Notes: a model not told the origin generated them from the sequence alone. Positions 7,595 through 18,502 are shown, counted from the stretch's first letter. The stretch is DNA of 64,000 nt from CAWFFV01 sp963814985 (GCA_963814985.1 CAWFFV010000031.1:1-64000); one strand, 5' to 3'. Numbers and translations are program-made.

Positions 7595-9127
7595 ATGATC
7601 GAAGTTTCTGAACATAACACCGATAGTAAAGACCTTCCCCAAAGCCAGACTGATGCGGCTTTGCTTACGCCGGAGTTAGTAAAACATGTTCACGTTGCGA
7701 TAGTGGGAACGGGCTTCTCGGGCCTGGGCGCGGCTATTCGTTTGAAGCAGTGCGGCTACGATGATTTTATGGTGCTGGAGCGAGCATCAGATATTGGCGG
7801 GACATGGCGCGATAACACCTATCCAGGTTGCGCCTGCGATATTCCCTCGAACCTGTACTCCTTCTCGTTCGCGCCGAACCCACGTTGGAGCCATACCTAC
7901 CCTCTTCAACGCGAGATTCTGGCGTATCTGCGCGAGTGCGCCAGGCGTTTTGATATTCTTCCTCATATTCGTTGGGACAATGAGCTTCAGCAAGCGCACT
8001 GGGATGGGGATGAGCTGCGCTGGCATATTACAACAACGCAACTTCAATTTACTGCTGATATCCTTATCAGCGGCATTGGTCCCTTGACCGAACCGGCGCT
8101 ACCCAGGATTCCAGGAATTGAGAATTTTGAGGGTGCGTTGTTCCACTCGGCACGCTGGCGGCATGACTATGATCTGGCCGGAAAACGCGTGGCTGTGATT
8201 GGAACAGGGGCATCATCTATTCAGTTTATTCCCCAGATTCAGCCCCATGTCGCTCACCTGACCCTGTTTCAGCGTACCCCGCCCTGGATTATGCCGCGCC
8301 AGGATCAATCTGTCCCTTCCTGGCGACAAAAGATGTTTCGCTGGTTACCCTTTACCCAGAGCCTGGTGCGCAGCAGGGTCTACTGGAAGCACGAAATAAC
8401 GGCGCTGGGTCTGGTCTACCAGACCCAGATCATGCAAGGTGCTGCGGGACTTGCGCTCCACCACCTCCGTCGTCAGATCCCAGATCCTGTCCTGCGCAAG
8501 AAGCTTACACCTCACTACGTCATGGGGTGTAAGCGTATCCTGATCTCCGATGATTTTTATCCTGCGCTGGCCCAGCCCAATGTTGAAGTAGTTACCGATG
8601 CCATCCGCGAAATACACGCGCACAGCGTCGTAACCGCGGATGGTAAGGAGCACGAGGTCGACACGATCATTTGTGGGACTGGCTTTAAGGTCATCGATAC
8701 ACCGTTTTATCAGCATATATATGGCAGTGATGGGCGCTCACTTCTCGATACCTGGCGCACAGGCATTAGCGCCTACTACGGCACAACTGTTGCCGGTTTC
8801 CCCAATTTATTCCTGCTCGTTGGTCCCAATACCGGCCTTGGGCACAACTCGATAGTCTTTATGATTGAATCGCAGCTCACCTATATCGTGAAGTGCCTGC
8901 GTATGATGAAGCGGCACAAGATCCAGGCGGTCGATATGCTGCCCGAGGTTCAGAACGCGTTTACAAGCGAGATTCAGCAGCGTATGCAACATACTGTCTG
9001 GACCTCTGGCTGCGCGAGCTGGTACCTGGACGCGCAAGGACGAAACTCCGCGCTCTGGCCCGGCTTCTCCTTTGAGTTCAGGCTGAAGACGCGCCACTTT
9101 GATCGCAAACATTACAAGTGCTTGTAA
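7595..9127 (+). CDS. Flavin-containing Baeyer-Villiger-type monooxygenase
   Basis: 510 residues. FAD site GTGFSGLG near residue 38, a second Rossmann motif GTGASS near residue 207 for NADPH, and between them FxGxxxHxxxW as FEGALFHSARW, the Baeyer-Villiger fingerprint. A further GTGFKVIDTP block near residue 365 is typical of the group. These enzymes insert oxygen next to a ketone to give an ester or lactone. I chose ATG 7595 because AGGAAG precedes it; a GTG at 7532 is in frame but lies within the operator array. It is first in an operon with an SDR, a TetR gene and a hydrolase, a plausible alcohol-ketone-ester-acid sequence comparable in content to the mycobacterial mymA operon. Confidence 0.9.
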   Translation: MIEVSEHNTDSKDLPQSQTDAALLTPELVKHVHVAIVGTGFSGLGAAIRLKQCGYDDFMVLERASDIGGTWRDNTYPGCACDIPSNLYSFSFAPNPRWSHTYPLQREILAYLRECARRFDILPHIRWDNELQQAHWDGDELRWHITTTQLQFTADILISGIGPLTEPALPRIPGIENFEGALFHSARWRHDYDLAGKRVAVIGTGASSIQFIPQIQPHVAHLTLFQRTPPWIMPRQDQSVPSWRQKMFRWLPFTQSLVRSRVYWKHEITALGLVYQTQIMQGAAGLALHHLRRQIPDPVLRKKLTPHYVMGCKRILISDDFYPALAQPNVEVVTDAIREIHAHSVVTADGKEHEVDTIICGTGFKVIDTPFYQHIYGSDGRSLLDTWRTGISAYYGTTVAGFPNLFLLVGPNTGLGHNSIVFMIESQLTYIVKCLRMMKRHKIQAVDMLPEVQNAFTSEIQQRMQHTVWTSGCASWYLDAQGRNSALWPGFSFEFRLKTRHFDRKHYKCL

Positions 9128-9202
9128 ACGGTATACCTGCGCGGGTGCCGAGGATCCAACAATGGATCCCACGCTTACAAGCACCCCGAAAGGATTTTGA
9201 AC

Positions 9203-10039
9203 GTGAAAAACGAACAGCCAGGTTTCGCCACCAGACAGAGTCTCTTGCAGAGTCGTATCCTCGTCGTAGGAGCCGCTGGCGCGATAGGCCTGGGGGTAGC
9301 GCAGGTACTACGCGAGCGAGGCGCACGTGTTCTCGGTATTGATCGCGCCAGCGGCCCTGATATCCTTGCGGCTGATATCACGGATAACGAGGCCGTATGT
9401 GCTGCTGTTGAGCAGGTGTTGACGGAATTTGGAGGACTTGACGTGCTTATCAATACTGCGGGTATCGGTCTGGTGCAGGATGCCGGTGCTCCGCCCGATG
9501 AGAGCGTCCTACGGACCCTGGATATTAATCTGTTGGGACCCTGGCGCGTCACAGGCTACGCTATGAAGGCCCTGGTGGCGTCGCATGGCCGCCTCATCAA
9601 TGTTGCTTCAGGTCTGGCATTCGCCAATGTGCCGTTCACATCGGCGTATTCCGCCAGTAAACGCGCGCTTTCCGCCTGGTCCGATGCATTGCGTATTGAA
9701 TATGGGAGCCATGTCAGCATTACTACCATCTATCCTGGGTACGTCAAGACGCCCATTCATGCAAATGCCGGCGCGGCGGGCCTCTCGCTCGCAGGGTTGG
9801 TGCGCGAGGAGCCATTGCAGGCTGTAGTGGATACAGTGGTGCGAGCCTGTATGGGTACACCACGACGCGATCTCGCTACGACACGCCTGGGTACAATCGA
9901 AATTGGTCTGGCTCGTCACTTTCCTGTGCTGGTTGATCATATTATCCTGAGACGGATGCGACAACTCCATCGCAAGCAACATTACGAGAATGCCCCTCTG
10001 GCTGTGGGGATGCTTGAGCGTATGGGCTTGAAAAATTAA
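9203..10039 (+). CDS. Short-chain dehydrogenase/reductase
   Basis: 278 residues. Rossmann motif GAAGAIGLG near residue 25, NTAGIG near residue 90, a serine in NVASGLAF and the catalytic YSASK near residue 150 all mark a classical SDR. It would interconvert an alcohol and a ketone with NAD(P)H. I chose GTG 9203 because AAAGGA lies eight bases upstream; TTG 9197 is too close to that site. The long C-terminal tail with ARHFPVLVDHIILRRM resembles membrane-associated SDRs acting on lipophilic substrates. It lies 75 bases after the monooxygenase and two bases before the broken TetR gene, so it is cotranscribed. Confidence 0.88.
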   Translation: MKNEQPGFATRQSLLQSRILVVGAAGAIGLGVAQVLRERGARVLGIDRASGPDILAADITDNEAVCAAVEQVLTEFGGLDVLINTAGIGLVQDAGAPPDESVLRTLDINLLGPWRVTGYAMKALVASHGRLINVASGLAFANVPFTSAYSASKRALSAWSDALRIEYGSHVSITTIYPGYVKTPIHANAGAAGLSLAGLVREEPLQAVVDTVVRACMGTPRRDLATTRLGTIEIGLARHFPVLVDHIILRRMRQLHRKQHYENAPLAVGMLERMGLKN

Positions 10040-10041
10040 AA

Positions 10042-10645
10042 ATGAAGGAAACCGGTAAGGAAACCAGTATAGTGCGTAAGCGAGTTCCACGGCGTCAACG
10101 CCTGATCGAGATTGGTATGGACTTATTCGGAAACCAGTCGTATGAAGAGGTCTCCATCGATGATATCGCGGCTACAGCGGATATCTCGAAAGGACTCCTC
10201 TACTACTACTTTCCTACCAAACATGACTTTTATGCGGCGGTCGTCCAGTATGCCGCAGAGCAACTCCTCCGGGAGACGGAACCCGATCCTGACCTTGAGC
10301 TAATGGAGCGCTTGCGTAGCAGCTTGAGGGCCTATTTCAGCTACGTTGATCGCCACTGCGAAGATGTATGTAGCGTTGCTGCGGGGAGGCATGGGGGTGG
10401 ATACGCCGGTCGCAAGCATTATGGACAATGTGCGCCAAACCAATGTCCGGCGCATCACTGAAAACTTTATGTTTGGCCAACCCCTCTCTCCGATGCAGCA
10501 GATCACGATCAATGGTTGGGTAGGCTTTGTTGAGGCCACAAGCATTGCCTGGCTCGATCAGCGTAATATCGGCCAGGAGGAACTCTGCGATCTGGCTATC
10601 TCGGCTTTCGTCGTGCTATTTTATGGAAATGCCAACAATCTCTGA
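10042..10645 (+). pseudogene. TetR family regulator, frameshifted
   Basis: The N-terminal 110 codons give a normal TetR DNA-binding domain (DLFGNQSYEEVSIDDIAA, then ISKGLLYYYFPTKHDFY). Near 10361-10370 the frame slips by one base. The continuing frame reads YVALLRGGMGVDTP and runs to 10645, restoring a protein of about 200 residues, the family length. Removing one base in GAAGATGTATG gives HCEDYVALLRGG, the expected junction. As written the first frame ends at 10461 after an unrelated tail. It starts two bases after the SDR stop codon without its own good ribosome site, so translation is probably coupled. It may be a sequencing error, as elsewhere in this window, or real decay. Confidence 0.85.
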
Positions 10646-10769
10646 TTATATATAAGGAAGGGTTGAAGAATGTATTCCGGTAGATCCGCATAATTCCGAT
10701 ACTGGTAACATCTTTGCTGTACGCGAAAAGGGAGATAGAGAAGTATGAAGATCTCAAGGCGCAGTGATT

Positions 10770-11507
10770 ATGATTGATGGCGTGCCAGTTCATTACCAGG
10801 TAGTGGGCCAGGGAGAGCCTATTATCTTGATTCATGGCCTCTCTGGTTCATCGCGCTGGTGGAATAGAAATATTCCCACTATTGCTCAACATTATCAGGT
10901 CTATCTGGTCGATATTCCTGGCTTTGGGATCATGCGGCACGCATCCAAAATGTTCAATCTGATGGAGTGTGCCACCTGGGTGGATAAGTGGATGCAGACG
11001 ATAGGGCTGGAAACTGCGCGTCTGGTTGGGCACTCTATGGGGGGTTATATCTGCATGGCGCTGACGGTCCTGCGCCCTGAGAAAGTGAAGCATCTGGTGC
11101 TGGTTGACTCGATTGGCATTCCCTTTGGCCCGCTGGTCGACCGTCTGGTTCCGATGGCTCTGAGCTCTGTCTTCAGAACTACTCCGGCGTTCTGGCCTTA
11201 CATCACTTATGACTATCTGCGTGCGGGTCACCCGATGGTGTGGCGCGCGGCCAGGCAAATTATGGCCCTGGATGCCGCGTCTGTTATCTCGGCTGTAGCG
11301 GCACCAACGCTACTGGTCTGGGGATCACACGATGATCTGGTTCCCCTTTCTCTTGGTCGCCAGCTTCACGCGCAGCTAGCCGGGTCACGTTTACTGGTGC
11401 TCGAAGGCTCCAATCATTTTTGTATGTTCGATCAACCGCATGTCTTTAATACTGCCCTTCTGGCATTCTTACAGGGACAGGAAGTTGGGGTCTTGAGTTG
11501 TGCATGA
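10770..11507 (+). CDS. Alpha/beta hydrolase
   Basis: 245 residues. The fold is clear: oxyanion loop LIHGLSGSS, nucleophile elbow GHSMGG near residue 90, acid Asp in GSHDDLVP near 190 and the His in SNHFCMF near 218. It should cleave an ester, lactone or similar bond in the cytoplasm. As last gene of the monooxygenase operon it fits hydrolysis of a Baeyer-Villiger product, an inference from neighbours. ATG 10770 is preferred to GTG 10764, with AAGG about ten bases upstream. A 120-base gap separates it from the broken TetR gene, so it could also have its own promoter. Confidence 0.9.
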   Translation: MIDGVPVHYQVVGQGEPIILIHGLSGSSRWWNRNIPTIAQHYQVYLVDIPGFGIMRHASKMFNLMECATWVDKWMQTIGLETARLVGHSMGGYICMALTVLRPEKVKHLVLVDSIGIPFGPLVDRLVPMALSSVFRTTPAFWPYITYDYLRAGHPMVWRAARQIMALDAASVISAVAAPTLLVWGSHDDLVPLSLGRQLHAQLAGSRLLVLEGSNHFCMFDQPHVFNTALLAFLQGQEVGVLSCA

Positions 11508-11539
11508 GCTGACTAGAACTTTTGTTCCAAAAATTCGCA

Positions 11540-11690
11540 AAAGCAAGGGCGCAGGGAGCGCAGCATCCCTGCCGGGGTCTGGGGACACCCCAAACCCCGG
11601 TCAAGGGCGGACCGCCCTTGACAATCCCGCTTCTCAAGCCACTTGAGAGAGAGCGAACTCTTGTTCGGAAAATTCGGGATGACCCATGCA
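11540..11690. repeat. Dispersed GC-rich repeat (GGGAGCGCAGCATCCCTGCC type)
   Basis: The segment contains GCAGGGAGCGCAGCATCCC followed by CTGCCGGGGT, a GGGGTGTCC-like block and a small hairpin AAGGGCGGACCGCCCTT. The same modules recur near 23705, 38815, 44390 and 62430. It fills the gap between the convergent hydrolase and acetyl-CoA synthetase genes. No coding function is visible. Confidence 0.7.
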
Positions 11691-11702
11691 TAGTGCAACA
11701 AA

Positions 11703-13648
11703 TTACTCCTCAATAGTGGTAAGATCACCTGGTTCTATGCCCAGTTCACGAGCCTTGAGAACACGACGCAGAATTTTGCCGGAGCGCGTCTTAGGTAGCG
11801 CATCGACAAATTCTAACTCAGAGGGAGTTGCGATAGGCCCCACCTCGTGGCGAACATGCTCAACCAGGGTTTCTTTGAGTTCATTACTGGGACTGTATCC
11901 AATTTTAAGTGTCACAAAGGCTTTGATGGCCTCACCCTTCAAAGGATCAGGTTTGCCAATCACACCCGCTTCAGCTACGGCGGGATGGCTCACCAGGGCA
12001 CCTTCGACATCCGCTGTACCGATACGATGGCCGGCGACATTCATCACATCATCAAAACGGCCTATGACTGCAATATAGCCATCCTCATCCATTGTTGCGA
12101 CATCGCCAGCTGTGTAGTAAGGTGACAGGATCTGCCAATAGTCGAGGTAGCGTACATCGTTGCCCCAGATCGTGCGGAACATCTGAGGCCAGGGGCCTTC
12201 TATCACCAGCAAACCACCATGATGTGCTGCCACTGGTTGCCCATCGTAATCCAGTATCCTGACTTTATAACCGGGGAATGGTTTTCCCGCCCGTCCGACG
12301 CGTGTTTCCATACAAGGTAATGTGCCAATCGTGGGGCCAGCGGTCTCGGTCTGCCACCAGTTATCGCAAATAGCTACGCGCCCATTGTCACCAATATGCT
12401 CCCGTGCCCACAGGTAAGCCTCCGGATTTAGTGGCTCACCGGCGCAGATAATCAGGCGCAGGCTTCCCAAATTGTAAGCTTTGGGATGCTGTGGCCCGAA
12501 CTTCATAAACATGCGCAAGCTGGTTGGGGCTGTAAAGAGCTTGGTGACATGGTGTTGCTCAATAGTTGCCCAGACAATTCCTGGATGAGGGTAATCGGGG
12601 GCACCTTCGCGTATAAGCACAGTTGTGCCATTTGCCCATGGACCATAGACCATCGCCGTATGCCCAACAATCCAGCCAATATCTGACATACACCAGTAGA
12701 TATCGTCCTCCTTGAGGTCGAATGCCAGTTGAATATAGTATGCCGTACCAACCATATAGCCACCATGAACATAGACACAACCCTTGGGTGCACCTGTTGA
12801 GCCAGAGGTATAGAGGATGAAAAGCGGGTCTTCAGACTCCATCACCTCAGCCGGGCAGGTTGTAGATTGGTTGCCACAAAGTTCATAAAAGTCAATTTCA
12901 CGCTCTGCATCCAGGGAAATTACAGGTGTGGCCCGGCGGTGTACTACAATCTTTTCAACGAAGTCCAGATCCAGCGATTGCCTCATCAACGATCGCTTTT
13001 CAGTAGTGTTGCCTTGCCACGCCGATAGCCAATATCAGTGGTAACTACAACACGGGCCTGTGCATCCTCGATACGATCACGTAATGCGCTACTCCCTAAG
13101 CCAGCATAGATGACCGAATGGATTGCTCCTAAACGTGCGCATGCTAACATGGTGGCAATTCCTTCAGGAGTAAGTGGCTGGTAGATACAAACCCGGTCAC
13201 CTTTCTTCACACCCAGGGATTTTAGACCGTTGGCAACCTGGCAGGTCAGAGCCAGAAATTCGCTAAATGTATAGGTCTGCTCTTCGCCATTTTCACCCAC
13301 CCAGAGTAACGCCGTTTTATTGGCTCTATTGCCGTTGGCATGACGATCAAGGCAATTGGTGGTGATATTAAGTTGACCTCCAACAAACCAGCGAGCTTGT
13401 GGTACCTCTCCCTCCAGTACTTGTGTCCAGGGAGTTACCCAGGTGAACTCACGGGCGATCTTCTCCCAGAAGGTAGCCAGATCGTCGGAGGCCTCATCGT
13501 AAAGTGCCTGGTAATCTTTTACTGCAACAGTTGCCAGTATCTCAGGAGTCGGTGGTATGCGTACTCCTGTTGTTAAATGTTGCTGAAAAGTGCTTGTAGC
13601 GGTGGTGGTGCTCATCACACCCTGTCCTCTATCGGGTTGTGAGGTCAT
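11703..13648 (-). pseudogene. acs: Acetyl-CoA synthetase (AMP-forming), frameshifted
   Basis: Two overlapping frames together give about 648 residues, the normal length. The upstream part (13648-12986) covers the N-terminal domain and ends with DIGYRRGKATLLKSDR. The downstream part (12989-11703) starts at DLDFVEKIVVHRR and carries the adenylation signature LYTSGSTGAPKG, the DNWWQTETAG block and the C-terminal PKTRSGKILRR loop whose Lys is the acetylation site in Acs. The junction at about 12970-13005 contains KAIVDEA, the expected Acs sequence, in the third frame, so two small indels interrupt the gene. AAGGAGG precedes the ATG at 13648. The product activates acetate to acetyl-CoA if intact. 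Confidence 0.87.
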
Positions 13649-13775
13649 TATCGTTCCTCCTTGAATTCCTTCTTAGCCACATATCACAAAATAGTACGAA
13701 GTTATCTAACTAATCCATATTTTATCATACTATATTTACAAATATAACATCGATCTTTTATTAATAGATGAGATT

Positions 13776-13852
13776 ATATTATGTTTTTATGTAGATGGTG
13801 GGATTTGCAGCCGCCGGCTGCAAATCCCACCATCTACATAAAAACATAATAT
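13776..13852. repeat. Perfect 37-bp-arm hairpin
   Basis: Arms of 37 bases (ATATTATGTTTTTATGTAG... and its complement) around a GCC loop. It lies in the 371-base gap between the divergent acs and SDR genes. The rest of that gap is AT-rich and holds no recognised gene. A stable hairpin between divergent promoters would insulate them. Confidence 0.9.
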
Positions 13853-14019
13853 ATCCATTCTTCCCATAAACTGTCCTAAAGGCTATATTCTTTGTCTCCA
13901 TTAACGTGATAGAGTAAACTGAGTATCATTGGGGTGTCTCTGAACGAGAAACGCTGTACGCTCAGGAAATCTTATGTACGTCCTGGACAACTATTTCTTT
14001 TATTAAGGAGAGCTTTCGT

Positions 14020-14901
14020 ATGGAACAGTCACAAGGTAAGATGAGTGGCAAAATCTGTATGGTAACAGGTGCGAATGGTGGTATCGGATATGTTACCGCT
14101 CTGGAACTGGCGAAGATGGGGGCAACGGTCGTTCTGGTCTGTCGCAATAAGAGTAAGGGAGAGGCCGCCCGCTCTGAGATACAGACAAAGAGTGGCAATC
14201 AGTCGGTTGATCTGCTGTTAGCTGACCTCTCGTCGCAGAAATCAATTCGCCAACTTGCAGAGGATTTTAAGAGCAAATACCAACACCTGCATGTCCTGGT
14301 CAATAATGCTGGTGCCGCTTTTGGCCAGCGCACAGTGACTGAAGATGGGTTAGAGAGTACCTTTGCCATGAACCACCTCGGCTATTTCTTGCTCACTGTT
14401 CTACTCCTTGACGTTCTCAAAGCCAGTGCTCCCTCGCGCATTGTTAATGTGAGTTCTTCGGGACACCAAACTGGTAGAATCGACTTCGACGACCTGCAAG
14501 AGGAAAAGAAGAGATATAACACGATAAGGACCTATTGTAACTCCAAACTTGCGAATGTTCTGTTTACATATGAGTTGGCCAAGCGACTTGAAGGGACAGG
14601 AGTGACGGCGAACTGTCTCCATCCAGGCGTGGTTGCCACCAACTTTGGCATGGGAAGTGGAGGTTTGTTGGGACTTGGTGTAAAAATTGCGCGGCCCTTC
14701 GAGATAACGCCAGAGCAAGGTGCCAGAACAAGCATCTATCTTGCCTCTTCTCCGGACGTTGAAGGAGTAACCGGCAAGTATTTTGCCAAATGCAAGGAGA
14801 GAAGTTCAGCGAAGCAGTCCCATGATGAGGCAACAGGACAGCGCTTGTGGCAAGTGAGCGAGCAGTTGACGCACATAAGCGAGCAGGTAACGCAGAAATA
14901 G
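14020..14901 (+). CDS. SDR family oxidoreductase, retinol-dehydrogenase-like
   Basis: 293 residues. TGANGGIG near residue 17 binds NAD(P); CRNKSKGEAA after it suggests NADP preference; NNAG near 94, NVSSSGH near 143 and the catalytic YCNSK near 171 complete the SDR set. The sequence resembles the retinol dehydrogenase/WW-domain oxidoreductase branch of broad-specificity enzymes, so the substrate cannot be assigned. AAGGAG precedes the ATG by 11 bases. It is a single-gene unit bounded by hairpin repeats on both sides. Confidence 0.87.
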   Translation: MEQSQGKMSGKICMVTGANGGIGYVTALELAKMGATVVLVCRNKSKGEAARSEIQTKSGNQSVDLLLADLSSQKSIRQLAEDFKSKYQHLHVLVNNAGAAFGQRTVTEDGLESTFAMNHLGYFLLTVLLLDVLKASAPSRIVNVSSSGHQTGRIDFDDLQEEKKRYNTIRTYCNSKLANVLFTYELAKRLEGTGVTANCLHPGVVATNFGMGSGGLLGLGVKIARPFEITPEQGARTSIYLASSPDVEGVTGKYFAKCKERSSAKQSHDEATGQRLWQVSEQLTHISEQVTQK

Positions 14902-14960
14902 GTAACTATTCAGGCTGCTTTTCCAGATTCCTCACTGCCTATGGCCGTTCGCAAGCCGTA

Positions 14961-15014
14961 TTCTTGTTTTGTGTGGGTTGTGTCATTCATGACACAACCC
15001 ACACAAAACAAGAA
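14961..15014. repeat. Perfect 26-bp-arm hairpin (TTGTTTTGTGTGGG type)
   Basis: Two perfect 26-base arms surround a 2-base centre. It is preceded at 14901 by GGTAACTATTCAGG, the same leader seen at 3632 and 23437, so it is another copy of the dispersed hairpin element. It follows the SDR stop codon and may terminate it. Confidence 0.9.
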
Positions 15015-15226
15015 GGAGCCTCCCACCCACCATCCAGGCTACAAGACGCCTTCCTTAACACGGGCCTACAATGGTTAAAAATCTTCGCGTATTTCACCTC
15101 TATTTGATGTGGTCGATGTATTTGCGTTCTATAGATATAGCTGGAACATTATTGAAGTTTCTATTTCAAATAGGGATAAAAGAGAGAAGGAACTCATAAG
15201 TATTTCTAATGATGAATGGAGTATGT

Positions 15227-18200
15227 ATGAATAGCGAGGTTCTTCTTCTCTCCGGTTTTGGGGAAGTCCTCAAAGCCGCTCGCAAGCAGAAACGGTTGAC
15301 GCAAAAGCAGTTGGCACAACGGATCGGAGTGCATTATAACACGGTTTCTTCATGGGAGCTGGGAACTTACTTGCCGGAAACACGTGGCTTGGTCTTAGAA
15401 TTGGCTCGTCACCTGAACCTGGACGAGCAAGAAACCCGACAGTTGTTAGAAGCAAGTTTGACGGCGCTCGCGCCTTACTGGAATATCCCCTATCAGCGCA
15501 ACCCTTTCTTCACAGGCCGGGACTGTGTTCTAAGCCAGTTGCATGATATCCTTCGTCACAAGCACAATGCAACCTTCAGCCAATCGTGTACAGTAAGTGG
15601 TCTGGGAGGCATTGGTAAAACCCAAACGGTCATCAAGTATGCCTATCGATATGCTAACGACTATTCTGCTGTCTTCTGGATTGCAGGCCAGACCTACGAA
15701 GGGATTGTTTCCAGCTTTGTCGCTATCGCCAATATGCTCAACTTGCCAGGGAGGCAGATACAAGAGCAGAGCCACGTGGTAGAAGCCGTTCTTCGTTGGC
15801 TCAACAACCACAACCAATGGCTGCTTATTTTCGACAATGTTGAGGATATAGCGCTGGTAAAAAGCTTTTTACCGGCTGCTCGTTGTGGATCTCTGCTCTT
15901 TACATCCCGCAGGCAAGCCTTTGGAATCACAACTCAGGTGCTCTCTCTCGAACCGATGACACCAGAGGAAGGAATACGTTTCCTGCTTCGTCGGGCCAGA
16001 CTCTCCAACTTGGCGGCGTCCCAGGATTGCCTTACTCCAAAGGACGAAGAGACTATCCAAAAGATCGTCTCGATCATGGATGGACTCCCTCTTGCGCTTG
16101 ACCAGGTTGGCTCATACATCGAAGCCACGCGTTGTGGCCTGTCCGACTACCTGCAACTCTACCAGTTTTCACAACAGTATCTCCTCAACGGGCGTGATGC
16201 CCACGCTGATCATCCAATGTCGGTGACCAGAACCTTCACACTCATGTTTGAGCAGCTTGAGCAGAATAACGCACAGGCTGCCGAGTTACTGACGGTCTGC
16301 GCCTTTCTCGCTCCCGAAGCGATTCCCGAAAGCATTTTTTCGTGAAGGGGCTGCGTATCTAGGGCCTGCGTTTGAGATGCTGTTGACAGATCCCTTTGCA
16401 TTCCACACCATGATCAGCGCGTTGCTGACGTATTCATTGCTTCAGCGCAATCCAGGCACTCAAACGGTGGCAGTCCACCGGCTGGTACAGGAGGTACTCA
16501 AGGACTCTCTGTCGAAAGCAACCCAACAGATGTGGGCAACCCGTGTGATCTGTGCCATGAGCCATCTCTTTCCTTCAAAGGAGACAAGGCAAGCCAACTA
16601 CTGGCAGCATTGTGAGCAACTCTTGCCTCACGCGCTGGTCTGTATCACGTTGAGCGAGCAGTGGGACAACGATGAGACAGAGCGTCTCACGTTAATGAAT
16701 CATGTAGCAACGTATCTTGAACAACGTGCACGTTATGCAGAGGCAGAACCTCTCTTGCAACAAGCGTTGAGCATTTGTGAGCGGACATTGGATGCTGAAC
16801 ATCCTCAGGTGGCCAGGTTGCTCAACCATCTGGCAGAGCTCTATCGAAAGCAGGGAAAGTATGAGCAGGCTAAGCCTCTCTACCATCGGTCCTTGCGCAT
16901 CTGGGAGCACAGCTTCGGACCTGACCACCTCGAGGTGGCCTTGCCCCTCAACTGCCTGGCAGAGCTCTATCGTGAGCAGGGAAAGTATGAGGAGGCGGAG
17001 CCTCTCTACCTGCGGTCCTTGCATATCCGGGAGCACAGCCTGGGATCTGACCATCCTGATGTGGCCACTTCCCTCAACAACCTGGCAGAGCTCTATCGCA
17101 AGCAGGGAAAGTATGAGGAGGCGGAGCCTCTCATCCTGCGGGCCTTGCGCATCTGGGAGCACAGCCTGGGACCAGACCATCCTCATGTGGCCTTTCCTCT
17201 CAACAACTTAGCACTCCTCTATCAGGAGCAGGGAAAGTATGAGGAGGCGGAGCCTCTCTACCATCGGTCCTTGCACATCCGGGAGCACAGCCTGGGACCG
17301 GACCATCCTCATGTGGCCTTTCCCCTCAACAACTTAGCACTCCTCTATCAGAAGCAGGGCAAGGACAGCGAGGCCGAACCTCTCTCCCAGCGCGCCTTGC
17401 GCATGCTGGAGCACAGCCTGGGACCGGGACCATCCTCATGTGGCCTTTCCCCTCAACAATCTGGCAGAACTCTATCGGAAGCAGGGAAAGTATGAGGAGG
17501 CGGAGCCTCTCTACCTGCGGTCCTTGCGCATCTGGGAGCACAGCCTGGGACCAGACCATCCTGATGTGGCCTTTCCCCTCAACAACTTAGCACTCCTCTA
17601 TCAGAAGCAGGGCAAGGACAGCGAAGCCGAACAGCTCTACCAGCGTGCCCTCCAGATCTGGGAGCACAGTCTGGGACCTGACCATCCTGATGTGGCCACT
17701 TCCCTCAACAACCTGGCAGAGCTCTATCGCAAGCTAGGAAAGTATGAGGAGGCGGAGCCACTCTCCCATCGCGCCTTGTGCATCCGGGAGCACAGCCTGG
17801 GATCTGACCATCCTGATGTGGCCACTTCCCTCAACAACCTGGCAGAGCTCTATCGCAAGCAGGGAAAGTATGAGGAGGCGGAGCCACTCTACCAGCGGGC
17901 TTTGCGCATCCGGGAGCACAGCCTGGGATCAGGCCATCCTCATGTGGCCTCTCCCCTCAACAACTTAGCACTCCTCTATCAGAAGCAGGGCAAGGACAGC
18001 GAAGCCGAACTTCTCTACCAGCGTGCCCTCCAGATCTGGGAGCACAGCCTGGGACCAGACCATCCTGATGTGGCCGCTTCCCTCAACAACCTGGCAGAGC
18101 TCTATCGCAAGCAGGGAAAGTATGATGAGGCGGAGCCACTCTACCAGCGGGCCTTGTGCATCCGGGAGCACAGCCTGGGATCTGACCATCCTGATATGGC

Positions 18201-18411
18201 CTATCCCCTCAACAATTTAGCACTCCTCTATCAGAAGCAAGGCAAGGACAGCGAAGCCGAACAGCTCTACCAGCGTGCCCTCCAGATCTGGGAGCACAGT
18301 CTGGGACCTGACCATCACCTCACACAACGGGTACGAAAGAATTATGCTCTTCTTCTACGAGCAATGAAAACAAAAAAGCAAGGAAGCGGCAACATTGCCC
18401 AACAATTGTAG
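15227..18411 (+). pseudogene. HTH/NB-ARC/TPR STAND protein with two frameshifts
   Basis: The first frame has an N-terminal XRE helix-turn-helix (LTQKQLAQRIGVHYNTVSSW, residues about 20-45), then an NB-ARC ATPase with Walker A GLGGIGKT at about 125 and Walker B LLIFDN. It stops at 16345 after SIFS. Removing one T from the six at 16335-16340 gives SIFREGAAYLGPAF and joins it to the next frame. A second slip, an extra G in 16426+1000 (17426-17428), separates TPR units 5 and 6. The corrected protein of about 1060 residues has roughly 13 tetratricopeptide units of 42 residues. STAND proteins are signal-switched ATPases; the HTH suggests a regulator. Start 15227 follows GGAG; ATG 15209 is possible. 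No effector domain is seen. Confidence 0.85.
16780..18320 (+). repeat. 126-bp coding tandem repeats (TPR array)
   Basis: About 12 units of 126 bases (42 codons) encode LNNLAELYRKQGKYEEAEPL-type tetratricopeptides. Two alternating unit flavours occur: KQGKYEEAEPLY and KQGKDSEAEQLY. Many units differ at only a few bases, which points to recent expansion or recombination between units. Antisense frames here are shadows of the repeat. Confidence 0.92.
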
Positions 18412-18502
18412 CTCTGTATGGACCCACTTTTACAACTTCCTCCTGCGACAGCTTGCCATGGCCATTTCCGCCGAGGAGGATGAGTGAACAAATGCGACGA
18501 GA

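Noticed and set aside
16692..18189. Antisense frames over the TPR array
   Set aside because: They repeat every 42 codons with the TPR units and carry no family motif, so they are shadows.
16780..18320. Possible CRISPR-like direct repeats
   Set aside because: The 126-base period encodes TPR units in one open frame, with no spacers of unrelated sequence.
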